The translations under genes and the position numbers were made by a program. The notes beneath the pieces are model-generated. The model was not told where the DNA came from and ran no database searches. It worked only from the letters and a program-made list of their open reading frames with translations. Below are positions 1-8,818 of a stretch of DNA of 64,000 nucleotides, piece after piece. This DNA is from Candidatus Kryptoniota bacterium (lineage in GTDB: Bacteria > Bacteroidota > Ignavibacteria > Kryptoniales > JAKASW01): positions 259,897 through 323,896 of the forward strand of contig JAHECO010000001.1 of assembly GCA_024641705.1 (NCBI GenBank), in the 5' to 3' direction. Position 1 is the first letter of the stretch; each line of letters begins with the position of its first letter.

Positions 1-1
1 A

Positions 2-424
2 TTAAGACGCATCAAGAGGCTGGAAAACTTCCGTTCGGGAGGGATAAACGTACTGGTTGCGACCGATGTCGCGGCGCGAGGCCTGCATGTTGAAGGGATC
101 AGCCATGTTGTGAACTTCACACTTCCCGAAAACCCCGAGGACTATGTGCACCGCATAGGCAGGACGGGCAGAGCCGGTGCCAGCGGGACTTCGATAAGTT
201 TCGCGACCGAGACCGACGCCTATTTCCTACCGGCTATAAAAGAATATCTCGCCGAGGATATCCCGTCGACGTATCCTGAAGACGATCTCCTCATGCCGTT
301 GCCCGAACCGAAGTTCCCTCTGCCACAGAGATCCAGCCAAAGGCGTCGCAGGCCGGGACAGGGCGGCCACGGTTCACGCGGTCAGGGGGGACACGGACAC
401 AGGAGATCGGACAGAAGGCAGTAG
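2..424 (+). CDS. DEAD-box RNA helicase, C-terminal part (5' end outside window)
   Basis: Open frame from window edge with motif V '[11 protein letters not shown]' and motif VI '[10 protein letters not shown]', followed by a basic RG/GH-rich tail; start lies outside the window. Confidence 0.93.
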   Translation, partial: LRRIKRLENFRSGGINVLVATDVAARGLHVEGISHVVNFTLPENPEDYVHRIGRTGRAGASGTSISFATETDAYFLPAIKEYLAEDIPSTYPEDDLLMPLPEPKFPLPQRSSQRRRRPGQGGHGSRGQGGHGHRRSDRRQ

Positions 425-443
425 GAAAACCGTCCCCCTACTC

Positions 444-1031
444 CTATTCTTTTCCCGAACCTAACCTGAACATCCAGCCGCAGTAGAAATCTGCGGTTGG
501 ATCGGGAGGGCATGATATGACGGTTGTCTCAATCCTCGGGTCGATCGTCTTCGCGAACTGACTGAACTCCACGATGCCTACAGGCTTGCATGGGAAGAGA
601 GGAAGGTTTTTCCGTCTTCTGGTTGATTGGACCCGGCATTCGACCATCCTGAAAATGAGCGTGTTCTCGTCGGCACATTCGATTTCCTGCTTGTTGATTG
701 CAGAGTACATTCTGAACCTGAGTGCCTTCTCGAGAGCCTTCAGTCCTCCGTTTTCAGGTATACCCATTTCCGATTTGATCCGTTTCGCCTCTGCTACGGC
801 AAAGCGCTCCCATGATCTTGTGTCGAGCTCGACCGCGGTCTCCATCCCGTATTTCTCTTCCGCGGCGAGAAACCAGCTCCCGTCGTGAGCCAGCCAGTTC
901 TTCGCGAACATGTTTATGATCTTAAGAAGCTCTTCGCGCGTAAGATTATCGAAGTTTTCCATGCGTGCACTATAGCCAACGCGTCGGTATTCTTCAATAC
1001 GCCTCAGCGGAAAATTCAGTAGTGTCCCCAA
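444..1031 (-). CDS. DUF6125-like protein
   Basis: 195 aa; 'DNLTREELLKIINMFAKNWLAHDGSWFLAAEEKYGMETAVELD' and 'CKPVGIVEFSQFAKTIDPRIET..CPPDP' resemble DUF6125 from memory. Confidence 0.6.
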   Translation of the reverse strand: MGTLLNFPLRRIEEYRRVGYSARMENFDNLTREELLKIINMFAKNWLAHDGSWFLAAEEKYGMETAVELDTRSWERFAVAEAKRIKSEMGIPENGGLKALEKALRFRMYSAINKQEIECADENTLIFRMVECRVQSTRRRKNLPLFPCKPVGIVEFSQFAKTIDPRIETTVISCPPDPTADFYCGWMFRLGSGKE

Positions 1032-1383
1032 TATGTCCGAAATGCTGACACCACAACCTCCCTTTGTCAGAATGACATTTTACGGTTGACGGTAGACTCA
1101 TGGGAGCGTTCATCCAGCGGAGACAGGCAACATCCAAACTAGGACACCACCGAAAATTCCTTGGGTTCCTATGAAATCTGCGCAAGGATTGTTAAAATGT
1201 ACGGAACGAGGGCCTGTCCCGGATTGAAAGGGGATCCGGCCCCAGAGAGCACCTTGGTTTTGAAGAGATAGTATGGCTTTAGAAGCACAATTCACTCTCC
1301 GATTCATCACGAGGATAGGGGCGCTTAAGCCCACGGGTGATTCCATGCGAAACGCCCGTTCCCACCAAACCCCAGGAGGAAAA

Positions 1384-4125
1384 ATGTACAGAGATTCACG
1401 GATCAGCCATTTTGTTGCCCGTTGCACGGACGGGCTGTTCGGCCTCAAACGAATTTCCATGTCAGCATTTCTGCTGGCCCTGATGATGGCGGCGCTGCCC
1501 GCCGTCGTCGCCCGCGCCGGGGAAAAGAATGCGGCCTCCAACGAGACTGTACTTCGCTCGACACTGAAGAACGGGCTTCGCGTCGTGATCGTCCGCAACC
1601 CGCTCGCTCCGGTCGTAACGACGGAAATCAATTACCTGGTCGGCTCCGACGAAGCGCCGGAAGGCTTCCCGGGCACGGCACACGCGCTGGAACACATGAT
1701 GTTCCGCGGCAGTCCCGGCCTGTCGGCATCGCAGCTCGCCGACATTACTGCAGCGATGGGCGGCGACTTCGACGCGGATACTCAACAGATGGTGACGCAG
1801 TATTTCTTCACAATTCCTGCCGAGGATCTCGACGTCGCGCTGCACGTCGAGGCGATAAGGATGAAAGGCATACTGGGCACCGACAGCCTCTGGGACAAGG
1901 AGAGGGGCGCGATCGAACAGGAAGTGGCACAGGACCTGTCCAACCCGGAATATGTCTTCTTCACGAAGCTTCTCGACGCCATGTTCAAAGGAACGCCGTA
2001 CGCCCACGATGCCCTCGGCACCCGCCCGTCGTTCGACAAGACCACCGGCTCGATGCTGCAGGATTTCCACAAGAACTGGTACGTTCCGAACAACGCCATA
2101 CTCGTCATAGTAGGCGATGTGGTCCCGGAGAAGGCACTCGCGGAAGTGAAGAGACTTTTCGAGGACATCCCTTCCGGCAAAATTCCCGCGCGACCGGATT
2201 TCAATTTCACGAACGTGAAGGCGGATACTATGAATCTTACGACCGACCTTCCGTACGGACTGGCGGTCATATCGTACAGGTTTCCCGGTACGAACAGTCC
2301 AGATTACGCGGCAGGTCAGGTTCTCTCCGACGTGCTGAGCAGTCAGAGAGGAAACCTCTACGCTCTCGTCCCGCAGGGGAAAGCTTTGTACGCAGGGTTT
2401 CAATATTACGCGATGCCGAAATCGGGATTGGGATTTGCTCTCACCGCGTTCCCGAAGGGGTATGACACCGGCAACCTGGTCAAGGAGATGAGCGGTATAC
2501 TGGCGGCCGAACTGAAGAGCGGCGTCTCCGCAGATCTTGTCGAAGCCTCGAAGCGGCATGAAATATCGGACGCCGAATTCCAGAAGAACTCCGTCTCGGG
2601 ACTGGCACAGGTATGGTCGGACGCGGTCGCGGTAGAACACAGGAACTCGCCGGACGATGACCTGAAGATGATGGAAAAGGTTACGGTGGACGATGTCAAC
2701 CGCGTGGCGAGGGAGTACATAAATCCTGAGCATGCGATTATTGCAGTGCTTACGCCGCAAGCATCGGGTAAACCGGTCTCCTCCAGGGGTTTCGGCGGCG
2801 CGGAGTCGTTCGCTCCGAAGGAAACGAAAGGCGTGACGCTCCCGAAGTGGGCCGAGGCTGCGGTCGGAAGGCTCTCGATCCCGCAATCCACGGTGAAGCC
2901 CGTCGTGTCGATGCTCCCGAACGGCATCAGGCTCATAGTGCAGCCTGAGACGATCAGCAACACGGTGACAGTCATGGGAAGGATAAAGAGCAACTCCCTG
3001 CTCCAGACTCCCGGAGGGAGGGACGGAGTCAGCGGAATGCTCGACCAGCTGTTCGAATACGGGTCTACCACACTCGACCGGATCGCGTTCCGGAAAGCGC
3101 TCGACGACATAGGCGCGAACGAATCGGGCGGATCGAGCTTCTCGCTGAGCGTACTCGCGAACCACTTCGACCGCGGCGTCCAGCTTCTCGCCGACAACGA
3201 GCTTCATCCGGCGCTTCCCGAAATAGCATTCAGAATAATACAACGACAGACCGCGGCGACGGTTGCCGGCGAACTCGAAAGCCCTGACTACCTGACCAGG
3301 CGCGCGCTCCAGATCGCCTTATATCCGAAGGGGGATCCTACTCTCCGCCAAACGACTCCGGAGACGGTGGACTCGGTCACGATGGCGGATGTGAAGAGTT
3401 ATTACGAGAAGGTGTACCGCCCCGACATGACGACGATCGTCGTTATAGGGAATATCGCGCCGGCTTCGGCGAAAGCTGTCGTGATGAAATACTTTGGAGG
3501 ATGGACCGCGAGCGGCCCGAAACCTGAAACCGATCTGCCATCCGTACCGCCCAGCAAACAGTCGACTGCGGCAGTTCCCGACCAGAGCCGGGTGCAGGAC
3601 CGGGTTTACCTGGCGGAGACTCTCGGACTGACGCGCTCAAATGCCGACTATTATCGCCTGGAGCTCGGCAACCACGTGCTCGGCGGAGCTTTCTACGCTA
3701 CGAGGTTTTACAGAGACCTCCGCGAGAACGAAGGCCTCGTGTACTACGTGGGCTCCAACTTCGGGATCCATAAGACGCGCGGTACCTACGAGGTGAGCTA
3801 CGCTTGCGACCCGGACAAAGTCACGCAGGCACGGAACATCATCATACGCGACCTGAAGCAGATGCAGGACTCCGAAGTCACGGCCAAGGAGCTGAAGCAA
3901 GCGAAGGCCCTCGTGCTTCGTGAGATACCCTTATCCGAGTCGAGCGTGAACGGTGTCGCGCGCGGCCTGCTCGCGAGAGCCCTGGAAGATCTTCCGCTCG
4001 ATGAGCCGATACGTGCGGCGCACATCTACATGAAGATCGACGCGAAAGAAATTCAGAAGGCATATGTCAAATGGCTGAGGCCGGACGATCTCGTCCAGGT
4101 AACGGAAGGCCCGGCACCGAAATAA
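1384..4125 (+). CDS. M16 family zinc peptidase (insulinase-like), secreted
   Basis: HxxEH motif 'AHALEHMMFRGSPG'; two M16 halves; signal peptide after ATG 1384, which is preceded by AGGAGG. Confidence 0.93.
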   Translation: MYRDSRISHFVARCTDGLFGLKRISMSAFLLALMMAALPAVVARAGEKNAASNETVLRSTLKNGLRVVIVRNPLAPVVTTEINYLVGSDEAPEGFPGTAHALEHMMFRGSPGLSASQLADITAAMGGDFDADTQQMVTQYFFTIPAEDLDVALHVEAIRMKGILGTDSLWDKERGAIEQEVAQDLSNPEYVFFTKLLDAMFKGTPYAHDALGTRPSFDKTTGSMLQDFHKNWYVPNNAILVIVGDVVPEKALAEVKRLFEDIPSGKIPARPDFNFTNVKADTMNLTTDLPYGLAVISYRFPGTNSPDYAAGQVLSDVLSSQRGNLYALVPQGKALYAGFQYYAMPKSGLGFALTAFPKGYDTGNLVKEMSGILAAELKSGVSADLVEASKRHEISDAEFQKNSVSGLAQVWSDAVAVEHRNSPDDDLKMMEKVTVDDVNRVAREYINPEHAIIAVLTPQASGKPVSSRGFGGAESFAPKETKGVTLPKWAEAAVGRLSIPQSTVKPVVSMLPNGIRLIVQPETISNTVTVMGRIKSNSLLQTPGGRDGVSGMLDQLFEYGSTTLDRIAFRKALDDIGANESGGSSFSLSVLANHFDRGVQLLADNELHPALPEIAFRIIQRQTAATVAGELESPDYLTRRALQIALYPKGDPTLRQTTPETVDSVTMADVKSYYEKVYRPDMTTIVVIGNIAPASAKAVVMKYFGGWTASGPKPETDLPSVPPSKQSTAAVPDQSRVQDRVYLAETLGLTRSNADYYRLELGNHVLGGAFYATRFYRDLRENEGLVYYVGSNFGIHKTRGTYEVSYACDPDKVTQARNIIIRDLKQMQDSEVTAKELKQAKALVLREIPLSESSVNGVARGLLARALEDLPLDEPIRAAHIYMKIDAKEIQKAYVKWLRPDDLVQVTEGPAPK

Positions 4126-4133
4126 GTTTGGCG

Positions 4134-4166
4134 AGAAGACCGTCATCGCTGAGGTGACGGTCTTCT
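4134..4166 (+). terminator. Hairpin downstream of M16 peptidase
   Basis: Perfect 12-bp stem AGAAGACCGTCA/TGACGGTCTTCT, 9-nt loop; weak T tail. Confidence 0.55.
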
Positions 4167-4239
4167 TGCGCTTCCCCGCCTGACGGATTATTTTGCAGGT
4201 GAGAATGAGAAAGTCGTACGGAGCAAATAGTGTAGGGAG

Positions 4240-4983
4240 ATGAGCAGCTCGACGCCGAATATTCTTAAACGGGCATTCCGCCTGCATTCCTGGGAAGTCG
4301 ATCAGAGGGGAAGGGCGCGCCCGGACATTCTATTCAGCTGCATGCTCGACAGCGCGTGGGCACACGCGAACAATTCCGAGTTCAGTTACGAGGCCCTCAG
4401 GGAAGAAGGGCAGCTGTGGGTCCTGTCGCGCTTCCTGGCCGTTATCGAAGAGCTCCCGAAGTGGGACGAGGAAATAACCGTTGAGACATGGGGAAAAGGG
4501 ACCGACAAGCTCTTCGGTCTCAGGGACTTCACGGTGTATTCACAGAGCGGCAAGAAGATCATATCGGCTACGTCGGCCTGGCTCGTGATAGACAGGAAGA
4601 CTTCGCGGATACAGAGGATCGATCTGGAGCACAGCAACTTCCCGGTCCAGCTGAACAAGCATGAGATCGAGACGAAACTCGAGAAGATAGAAGAGTCCGA
4701 GACGGTCAGGACCGACTTTGAGTACGTCGTGAAGTACACAGACATCGACGTAAACAACCACGTCAATTCCTCAAGATATCTGGGCTGGGTCCTCGACAGC
4801 TTCCCGAGAAGTGTGCTGGATGAAAAAGGTCTGAAGTCGTTCGAGCTAAATTTTCTAGCCGAGGCCCAGCTCGGGGACGGCGTTCACGTGTTGTCGGCCA
4901 ACGCGGGAGACTACTACTACTGTGAAGTAGAGCGGGATAGAGACGGGGTCGAGCTGTGCAGGGCAAAGATCATCTGGGGTTGA
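4240..4983 (+). CDS. acyl-ACP thioesterase family protein
   Basis: Hotdog-type 'HSWEVDQRGRARPDILFSCMLDSAWAHANN' and 'VKYTDIDVNNHVNSSRYLGWVLDSFP'. Confidence 0.85.
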   Translation: MSSSTPNILKRAFRLHSWEVDQRGRARPDILFSCMLDSAWAHANNSEFSYEALREEGQLWVLSRFLAVIEELPKWDEEITVETWGKGTDKLFGLRDFTVYSQSGKKIISATSAWLVIDRKTSRIQRIDLEHSNFPVQLNKHEIETKLEKIEESETVRTDFEYVVKYTDIDVNNHVNSSRYLGWVLDSFPRSVLDEKGLKSFELNFLAEAQLGDGVHVLSANAGDYYYCEVERDRDGVELCRAKIIWG

Positions 4984-5122
4984 GCGCGGGTTCGCTTGCA
5001 CGGGAAATCTGAGGATCCGTCGTAATTGCCGGCGGCGGCTTCACAATTCACTCCCTATCCTAATTCAAGAACGCCGAAAGATGTTCACAATTCCGCTTGG
5101 ACATCGTGTAACCTGTTTTTAT

Positions 5123-5146
5123 CTTTATCGTAAAGATACGATAAAG
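5123..5146 (+). promoter_or_regulatory. Putative ArsR operator (perfect palindrome)
   Basis: CTTTATCGT-AAAGAT-ACGATAAAG: 9-bp arms, 6-bp spacer, 11 bp upstream of the arsR start codon. Confidence 0.75.
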
Positions 5147-5157
5147 GAAATCAACCG

Positions 5158-5514
5158 ATGCCGATAACCAAAACAGAACAGTTCAGGGCGAAGGAGATAC
5201 GGCTGTCAAGATGGGCGAAAGCGCTGGCCCATCCCGCGAGGGTGGCAATCCTGCGGACCCTGGCAAAGCGAAACGCCTGCGTTTGCGGCGAAATCGTGGA
5301 AGTATTGCCGATCGCCCAGGCCACAGTCTCTCAACATCTCAAAGAGCTCAAGGAAGCGGGCCTTGTGAAAGGAACGATCGAGGGCCCTTCCTCGTGCTAC
5401 TGCCTTGACAATGAAGCGATCACCGAAATGGCGGGCGATCTCAACGTGCTGTTTGACGAGCTTGCCGGCGGCTGTGCCGAAGCGAGCTGCTCAACGAAAG
5501 GAAAATCAAAATGA
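5158..5514 (+). CDS. arsR: ArsR family transcriptional regulator
   Basis: wHTH with 'CVCGEIVEVLPIAQATVSQHLKELKEAGLVKG'; heads the arsenic operon. Confidence 0.88.
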   Translation: MPITKTEQFRAKEIRLSRWAKALAHPARVAILRTLAKRNACVCGEIVEVLPIAQATVSQHLKELKEAGLVKGTIEGPSSCYCLDNEAITEMAGDLNVLFDELAGGCAEASCSTKGKSK

Positions 5515-5951
5515 AGATCGATTTCAGAAGTTCCACTCCCCGGGATAGAGAGAAAATCCGGGAATTGCTGATCGAAACTAAATTGCCCGTCGAAAGCGTC
5601 GAGAGTGGCGTTACTCGGTTCTATGTCGCGGAAAGCGGCGGCGGTATAGTCGGAATAGCCGGATTCGAATTCTACGGCGGCGATGCTCTCCTCAGGTCGG
5701 TTGCGATCGAGCCGGGTCTGCAGCGACATGGCCTGGGATCCGAAATCGTCGACCACATGCTGGAGGAAGCCCGGCTGAAGAAAGCGCGAAGGGTAATCCT
5801 TCTGACGGAGACCGCCGAGGACTTCTTTCTGAAAAAGGGGTTCGACGTTGTCGACAGGTCGAAACTCGGGAATGAGGAGATCAAGAAGTCCTCCGAGTTC
5901 GAATACGCCTGTCCGAAATCCGCCGTATGCATGAGCCTGGAATTGAGTTGA
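5511..5951 (+). CDS. arsN2: GNAT N-acetyltransferase, ArsN-like
   Basis: GNAT fold 'LLRSVAIEPGLQRHGLGSEIVDHMLEEARLKKARRVILLTETAEDFFLKKGF'; overlaps the arsR stop. Confidence 0.72.
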   Translation: MKIDFRSSTPRDREKIRELLIETKLPVESVESGVTRFYVAESGGGIVGIAGFEFYGGDALLRSVAIEPGLQRHGLGSEIVDHMLEEARLKKARRVILLTETAEDFFLKKGFDVVDRSKLGNEEIKKSSEFEYACPKSAVCMSLELS

Positions 5952-5982
5952 CGCAAACCATCAAGAAATAACGGAGCCTATT

Positions 5983-6789
5983 ATGAAAACCGAAGAAGAG
6001 TTGAAAACGGAAGTGAAGAACCGATACGCGTCGATAGTCGAGAAGCCGCGCGCATCCTGCGGTTGCGGAGGAAAGACCGAAGTCGTCTTCGACGTCGACT
6101 ACTCCGCCATCGAAGGTTACAATCCCGACGCTGATTACGGCCTCGGATGCGGCATCCCGACCGACGGCGCGGGGATCAGGCAGGGAGACACTGTGCTTGA
6201 CCTCGGCAGCGGCGCAGGCAATGACGCCTTTGTCGCGAGAAGACTTGTCGGAGAAACTGGGAGAGTTATCGGCATCGACATGACCGAGGCCATGATCGAC
6301 AAGGCGAATGCGAACAATGCGAGGGCAGGCTACCCGAACGTGGAGTTCCGTCTCGGCGAGATAGAAAAGATGCCTGTCGAATCAGACAGCGTGGATGTAG
6401 TCCTGAGCAACTGCGTGCTGAACCTCGTGCCCGACAAACAGCGCGCCTTCTCGGAAATATTGCGCGTGCTCAAGCCTGGGGGACACTTCAGCATCTCCGA
6501 CATAGTGACAGTCGGCACGCTCCCCGCAAAACTCAGGGAAGTGGCTGCATTATATGCCGGATGTGTCAGCGGCGCGCTTATTAAGGAAGACTATCTGGCG
6601 ATCATAGAGCGGGCTGGCTTCGACGGCATCGAGGTGAAAAGCGAGCGTCCGATCGCGGTCCCGGATGACATATTGGATGAGGTAGACCCCGCCGACGCCA
6701 GGGCGCTTAAGTTATCGGGGGCGGCGATACTGAGCATCACCGTGCGCGGGACGAAGCCGTCACGCGATGCGACACAGACCAAATACTGA
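5983..6789 (+). CDS. arsM: arsenite methyltransferase
   Basis: SAM motif 'VLDLGSGAGNDAFVARRLVG', conserved Cys contexts 'ASCGCGG', 'LSNCVLNLVPDK', 'YAGCVSGAL'. Confidence 0.92.
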   Translation: MKTEEELKTEVKNRYASIVEKPRASCGCGGKTEVVFDVDYSAIEGYNPDADYGLGCGIPTDGAGIRQGDTVLDLGSGAGNDAFVARRLVGETGRVIGIDMTEAMIDKANANNARAGYPNVEFRLGEIEKMPVESDSVDVVLSNCVLNLVPDKQRAFSEILRVLKPGGHFSISDIVTVGTLPAKLREVAALYAGCVSGALIKEDYLAIIERAGFDGIEVKSERPIAVPDDILDEVDPADARALKLSGAAILSITVRGTKPSRDATQTKY

Positions 6790-7109
6790 ACTGAATAGGC
6801 AGATTGGACGCATGACTTGACCTACGGTGCCTCCTATCTGAAATCGCCTTCCCTGCAAGAGCGAAACCGTGACTGATCCAGATGCCTGTTTTAATTGCGT
6901 CTCGCTCTGTAGAGGGGTTAAATTCTCCACCGAAGCATGGGGAAGATGGGTAAACCTGGTCGAGGTATATGACATCGGCTCTGAAGACTGATGAAGCCGG
7001 AAGGTTGCACTTCTTCACCCCACGAAATAACTTTTGCGAGTCGCGGAGGTGCGGATACCACGCACTGTCTGCAATTTAGATTTCAAAATTCACAATTTAG
7101 AATTGACAA

Positions 7110-7682
7110 ATGACCTGGCAGGAAGCCTGTCGAATACTTGAGCTGGCAAATCCGAAAACTCTGGAAGAGGTGCGTGAAGCCTTCAGTATTCAGGTGAAGG
7201 CATGGCATCCCGACCGCTTCGAGGGCGACGCCAAGATGCAGCGAATCGGAACGGCGAAGATGAAGCTGATCAACGAAGCCTTCAAATACATAAAGGATAA
7301 TTGGGGCCGGCGCGGTTCGTTTCATGCTCCATACGAATTCCCGAGGGCTGCGGAGCCCGTTGGCCGGAGAAAAACGGGTCCGCGGGATATTGTAACAGTG
7401 ATTGAGAATGGAACATCCACGGCGAAGAAGAACAAAGTCGTAATCGGCGCGCGGCGGGTCCACGAGTACCTCGGCGACGCAACGTTGACCATAACTCTGG
7501 CTGATCACCGTAGCAGGGAAGTGAAGCTGAAGGTTGGTGAGGCGACAACCGTCGAGTTCGGGAAATCTGCTCGCTTTGAAGTAAGGCTGCTGCAAGTCCG
7601 GCAGATGTTCAAATCGAAGCGCGGAATGCCGTTTCCGCTGTTCTACTCGGCTGCCGATTTGGCAGTGACAAGAATAGTCTAG
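7110..7682 (+). CDS. J-domain (DnaJ-like) protein with a separate C-terminal domain
   Basis: N-terminal 'EEVREAFSIQVKAWHPDRFEGDAKMQ...KLINEAFKYI' with HPD; no Zn-finger region. Confidence 0.8.
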   Translation: MTWQEACRILELANPKTLEEVREAFSIQVKAWHPDRFEGDAKMQRIGTAKMKLINEAFKYIKDNWGRRGSFHAPYEFPRAAEPVGRRKTGPRDIVTVIENGTSTAKKNKVVIGARRVHEYLGDATLTITLADHRSREVKLKVGEATTVEFGKSARFEVRLLQVRQMFKSKRGMPFPLFYSAADLAVTRIV

Positions 7683-7712
7683 CAAGAAAACAATTGTGGG
7701 AGGCTGCCGGAA

Positions 7713-8231
7713 ATGCGAAGACGTAGAGAATACAAACTCACGAATGCCATCGACAGAGTAGATCGTGACATCAGTGCCATATTGAGCAAGAATCAATCCG
7801 CTAGGTATTTCGAGGGGGTGATATTGATGTACAGTCTGATTGAGAATACTTTGAAATGGCTTGTCTTTGTGAAGATTCTGTGGGATAAGTCGGCAAAGAC
7901 CTTGCGAGAAGGTGAAATAATCTCCCTGAAGAATTTCTGCAACCAACAGGATTTTCATTCATCCCTTCATCTCGCTTTGATTACAGGTTTGATACCCCAT
8001 TCGTTGTTTTCCCGCATTGAGAAGATTCGGGTGGAAAGGAATGACATAGTTCACCAAGCGTACCTTTTCGTACACCGTCGGAACAAGCGCGTCTTGAGGG
8101 CCAAGCTTGAGCGATTGGTCGGCATAGCAGGAGATCTGTTTGTCCTTTTCAACGATTTGATCGATGAAACTGGTGCTGACGATTCATATGACATCTTCAA
8201 GGTTCGACGGAAGAGACAGATGATAATCTAG
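7713..8231 (+). CDS. HEPN-like hypothetical protein
   Basis: 172 aa, mostly helical; Rx4H motif in 'KIRVERNDIVHQAYLF'. Confidence 0.5.
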   Translation: MRRRREYKLTNAIDRVDRDISAILSKNQSARYFEGVILMYSLIENTLKWLVFVKILWDKSAKTLREGEIISLKNFCNQQDFHSSLHLALITGLIPHSLFSRIEKIRVERNDIVHQAYLFVHRRNKRVLRAKLERLVGIAGDLFVLFNDLIDETGADDSYDIFKVRRKRQMII

Positions 8232-8280
8232 TGACCCCTCGCGTCAAGTCAGTTCCGTGTAATTACGGCGTAGCGATTAC

Positions 8281-8502
8281 GTGGATGAACAACCACATGA
8301 GGACATAGTGGACGGCAGGAAGCGTTTCGACATAAAACCCGGTATGAAGGTCGCAATTGTCCTAAAGGAGGACCAGCGGACCGGGAAGCTTACCGAAGGA
8401 ATCGTCAAGGACATATTGACCAACTCGCCGACACATCCGCACGGTATTAAGGTGCGTTTGGAGACGGGGGAAGTCGGCAGGGTGAAGAAGATCGAAGGCT
8501 GA
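8281..8502 (+). CDS. ywbE: YwbE family (DUF2196) protein
   Basis: GTG start; 'IKPGMKVAIVLKEDQRTGKLTEGIVKDILTNSPTHPHGIKVRLETGEVGRVKKI'. Confidence 0.85.
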   Translation: MDEQPHEDIVDGRKRFDIKPGMKVAIVLKEDQRTGKLTEGIVKDILTNSPTHPHGIKVRLETGEVGRVKKIEG

Positions 8503-8818
8503 CGCGTTCCAGGCGGGCGGTTCCGCTGCCTATCAACCCGAACTGTGAGTATCCCCATTTCGAACCGTCCAGGCAATCCACCATAACCCGCCGATTGTCA
8601 TTGGAACTTTTGGTATGGTCGACATGCCCCGTCCTATCGGCTTGCACATTTCGCGTAAGATGGCTATCATCTGCAAGATATTTTGCAGTGGTACAGTTCC
8701 GAGCAGGAGTGTGATTTGATAGTGACGTTTTGTGGGGCGAGCCAAGCCAGGGGGCGAAAGGGAAACGGTTCTTACAAATCCAGAAATACAGTGGTGCGAA
8801 AACAGTACGGGAGTCGGC

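Noticed and set aside
1462-3243. 593-aa minus-strand ORF opposite the M16 peptidase
   Set aside because: Antisense shadow of a high-GC codon-biased gene; Arg/His-rich, low-complexity composition and no motifs
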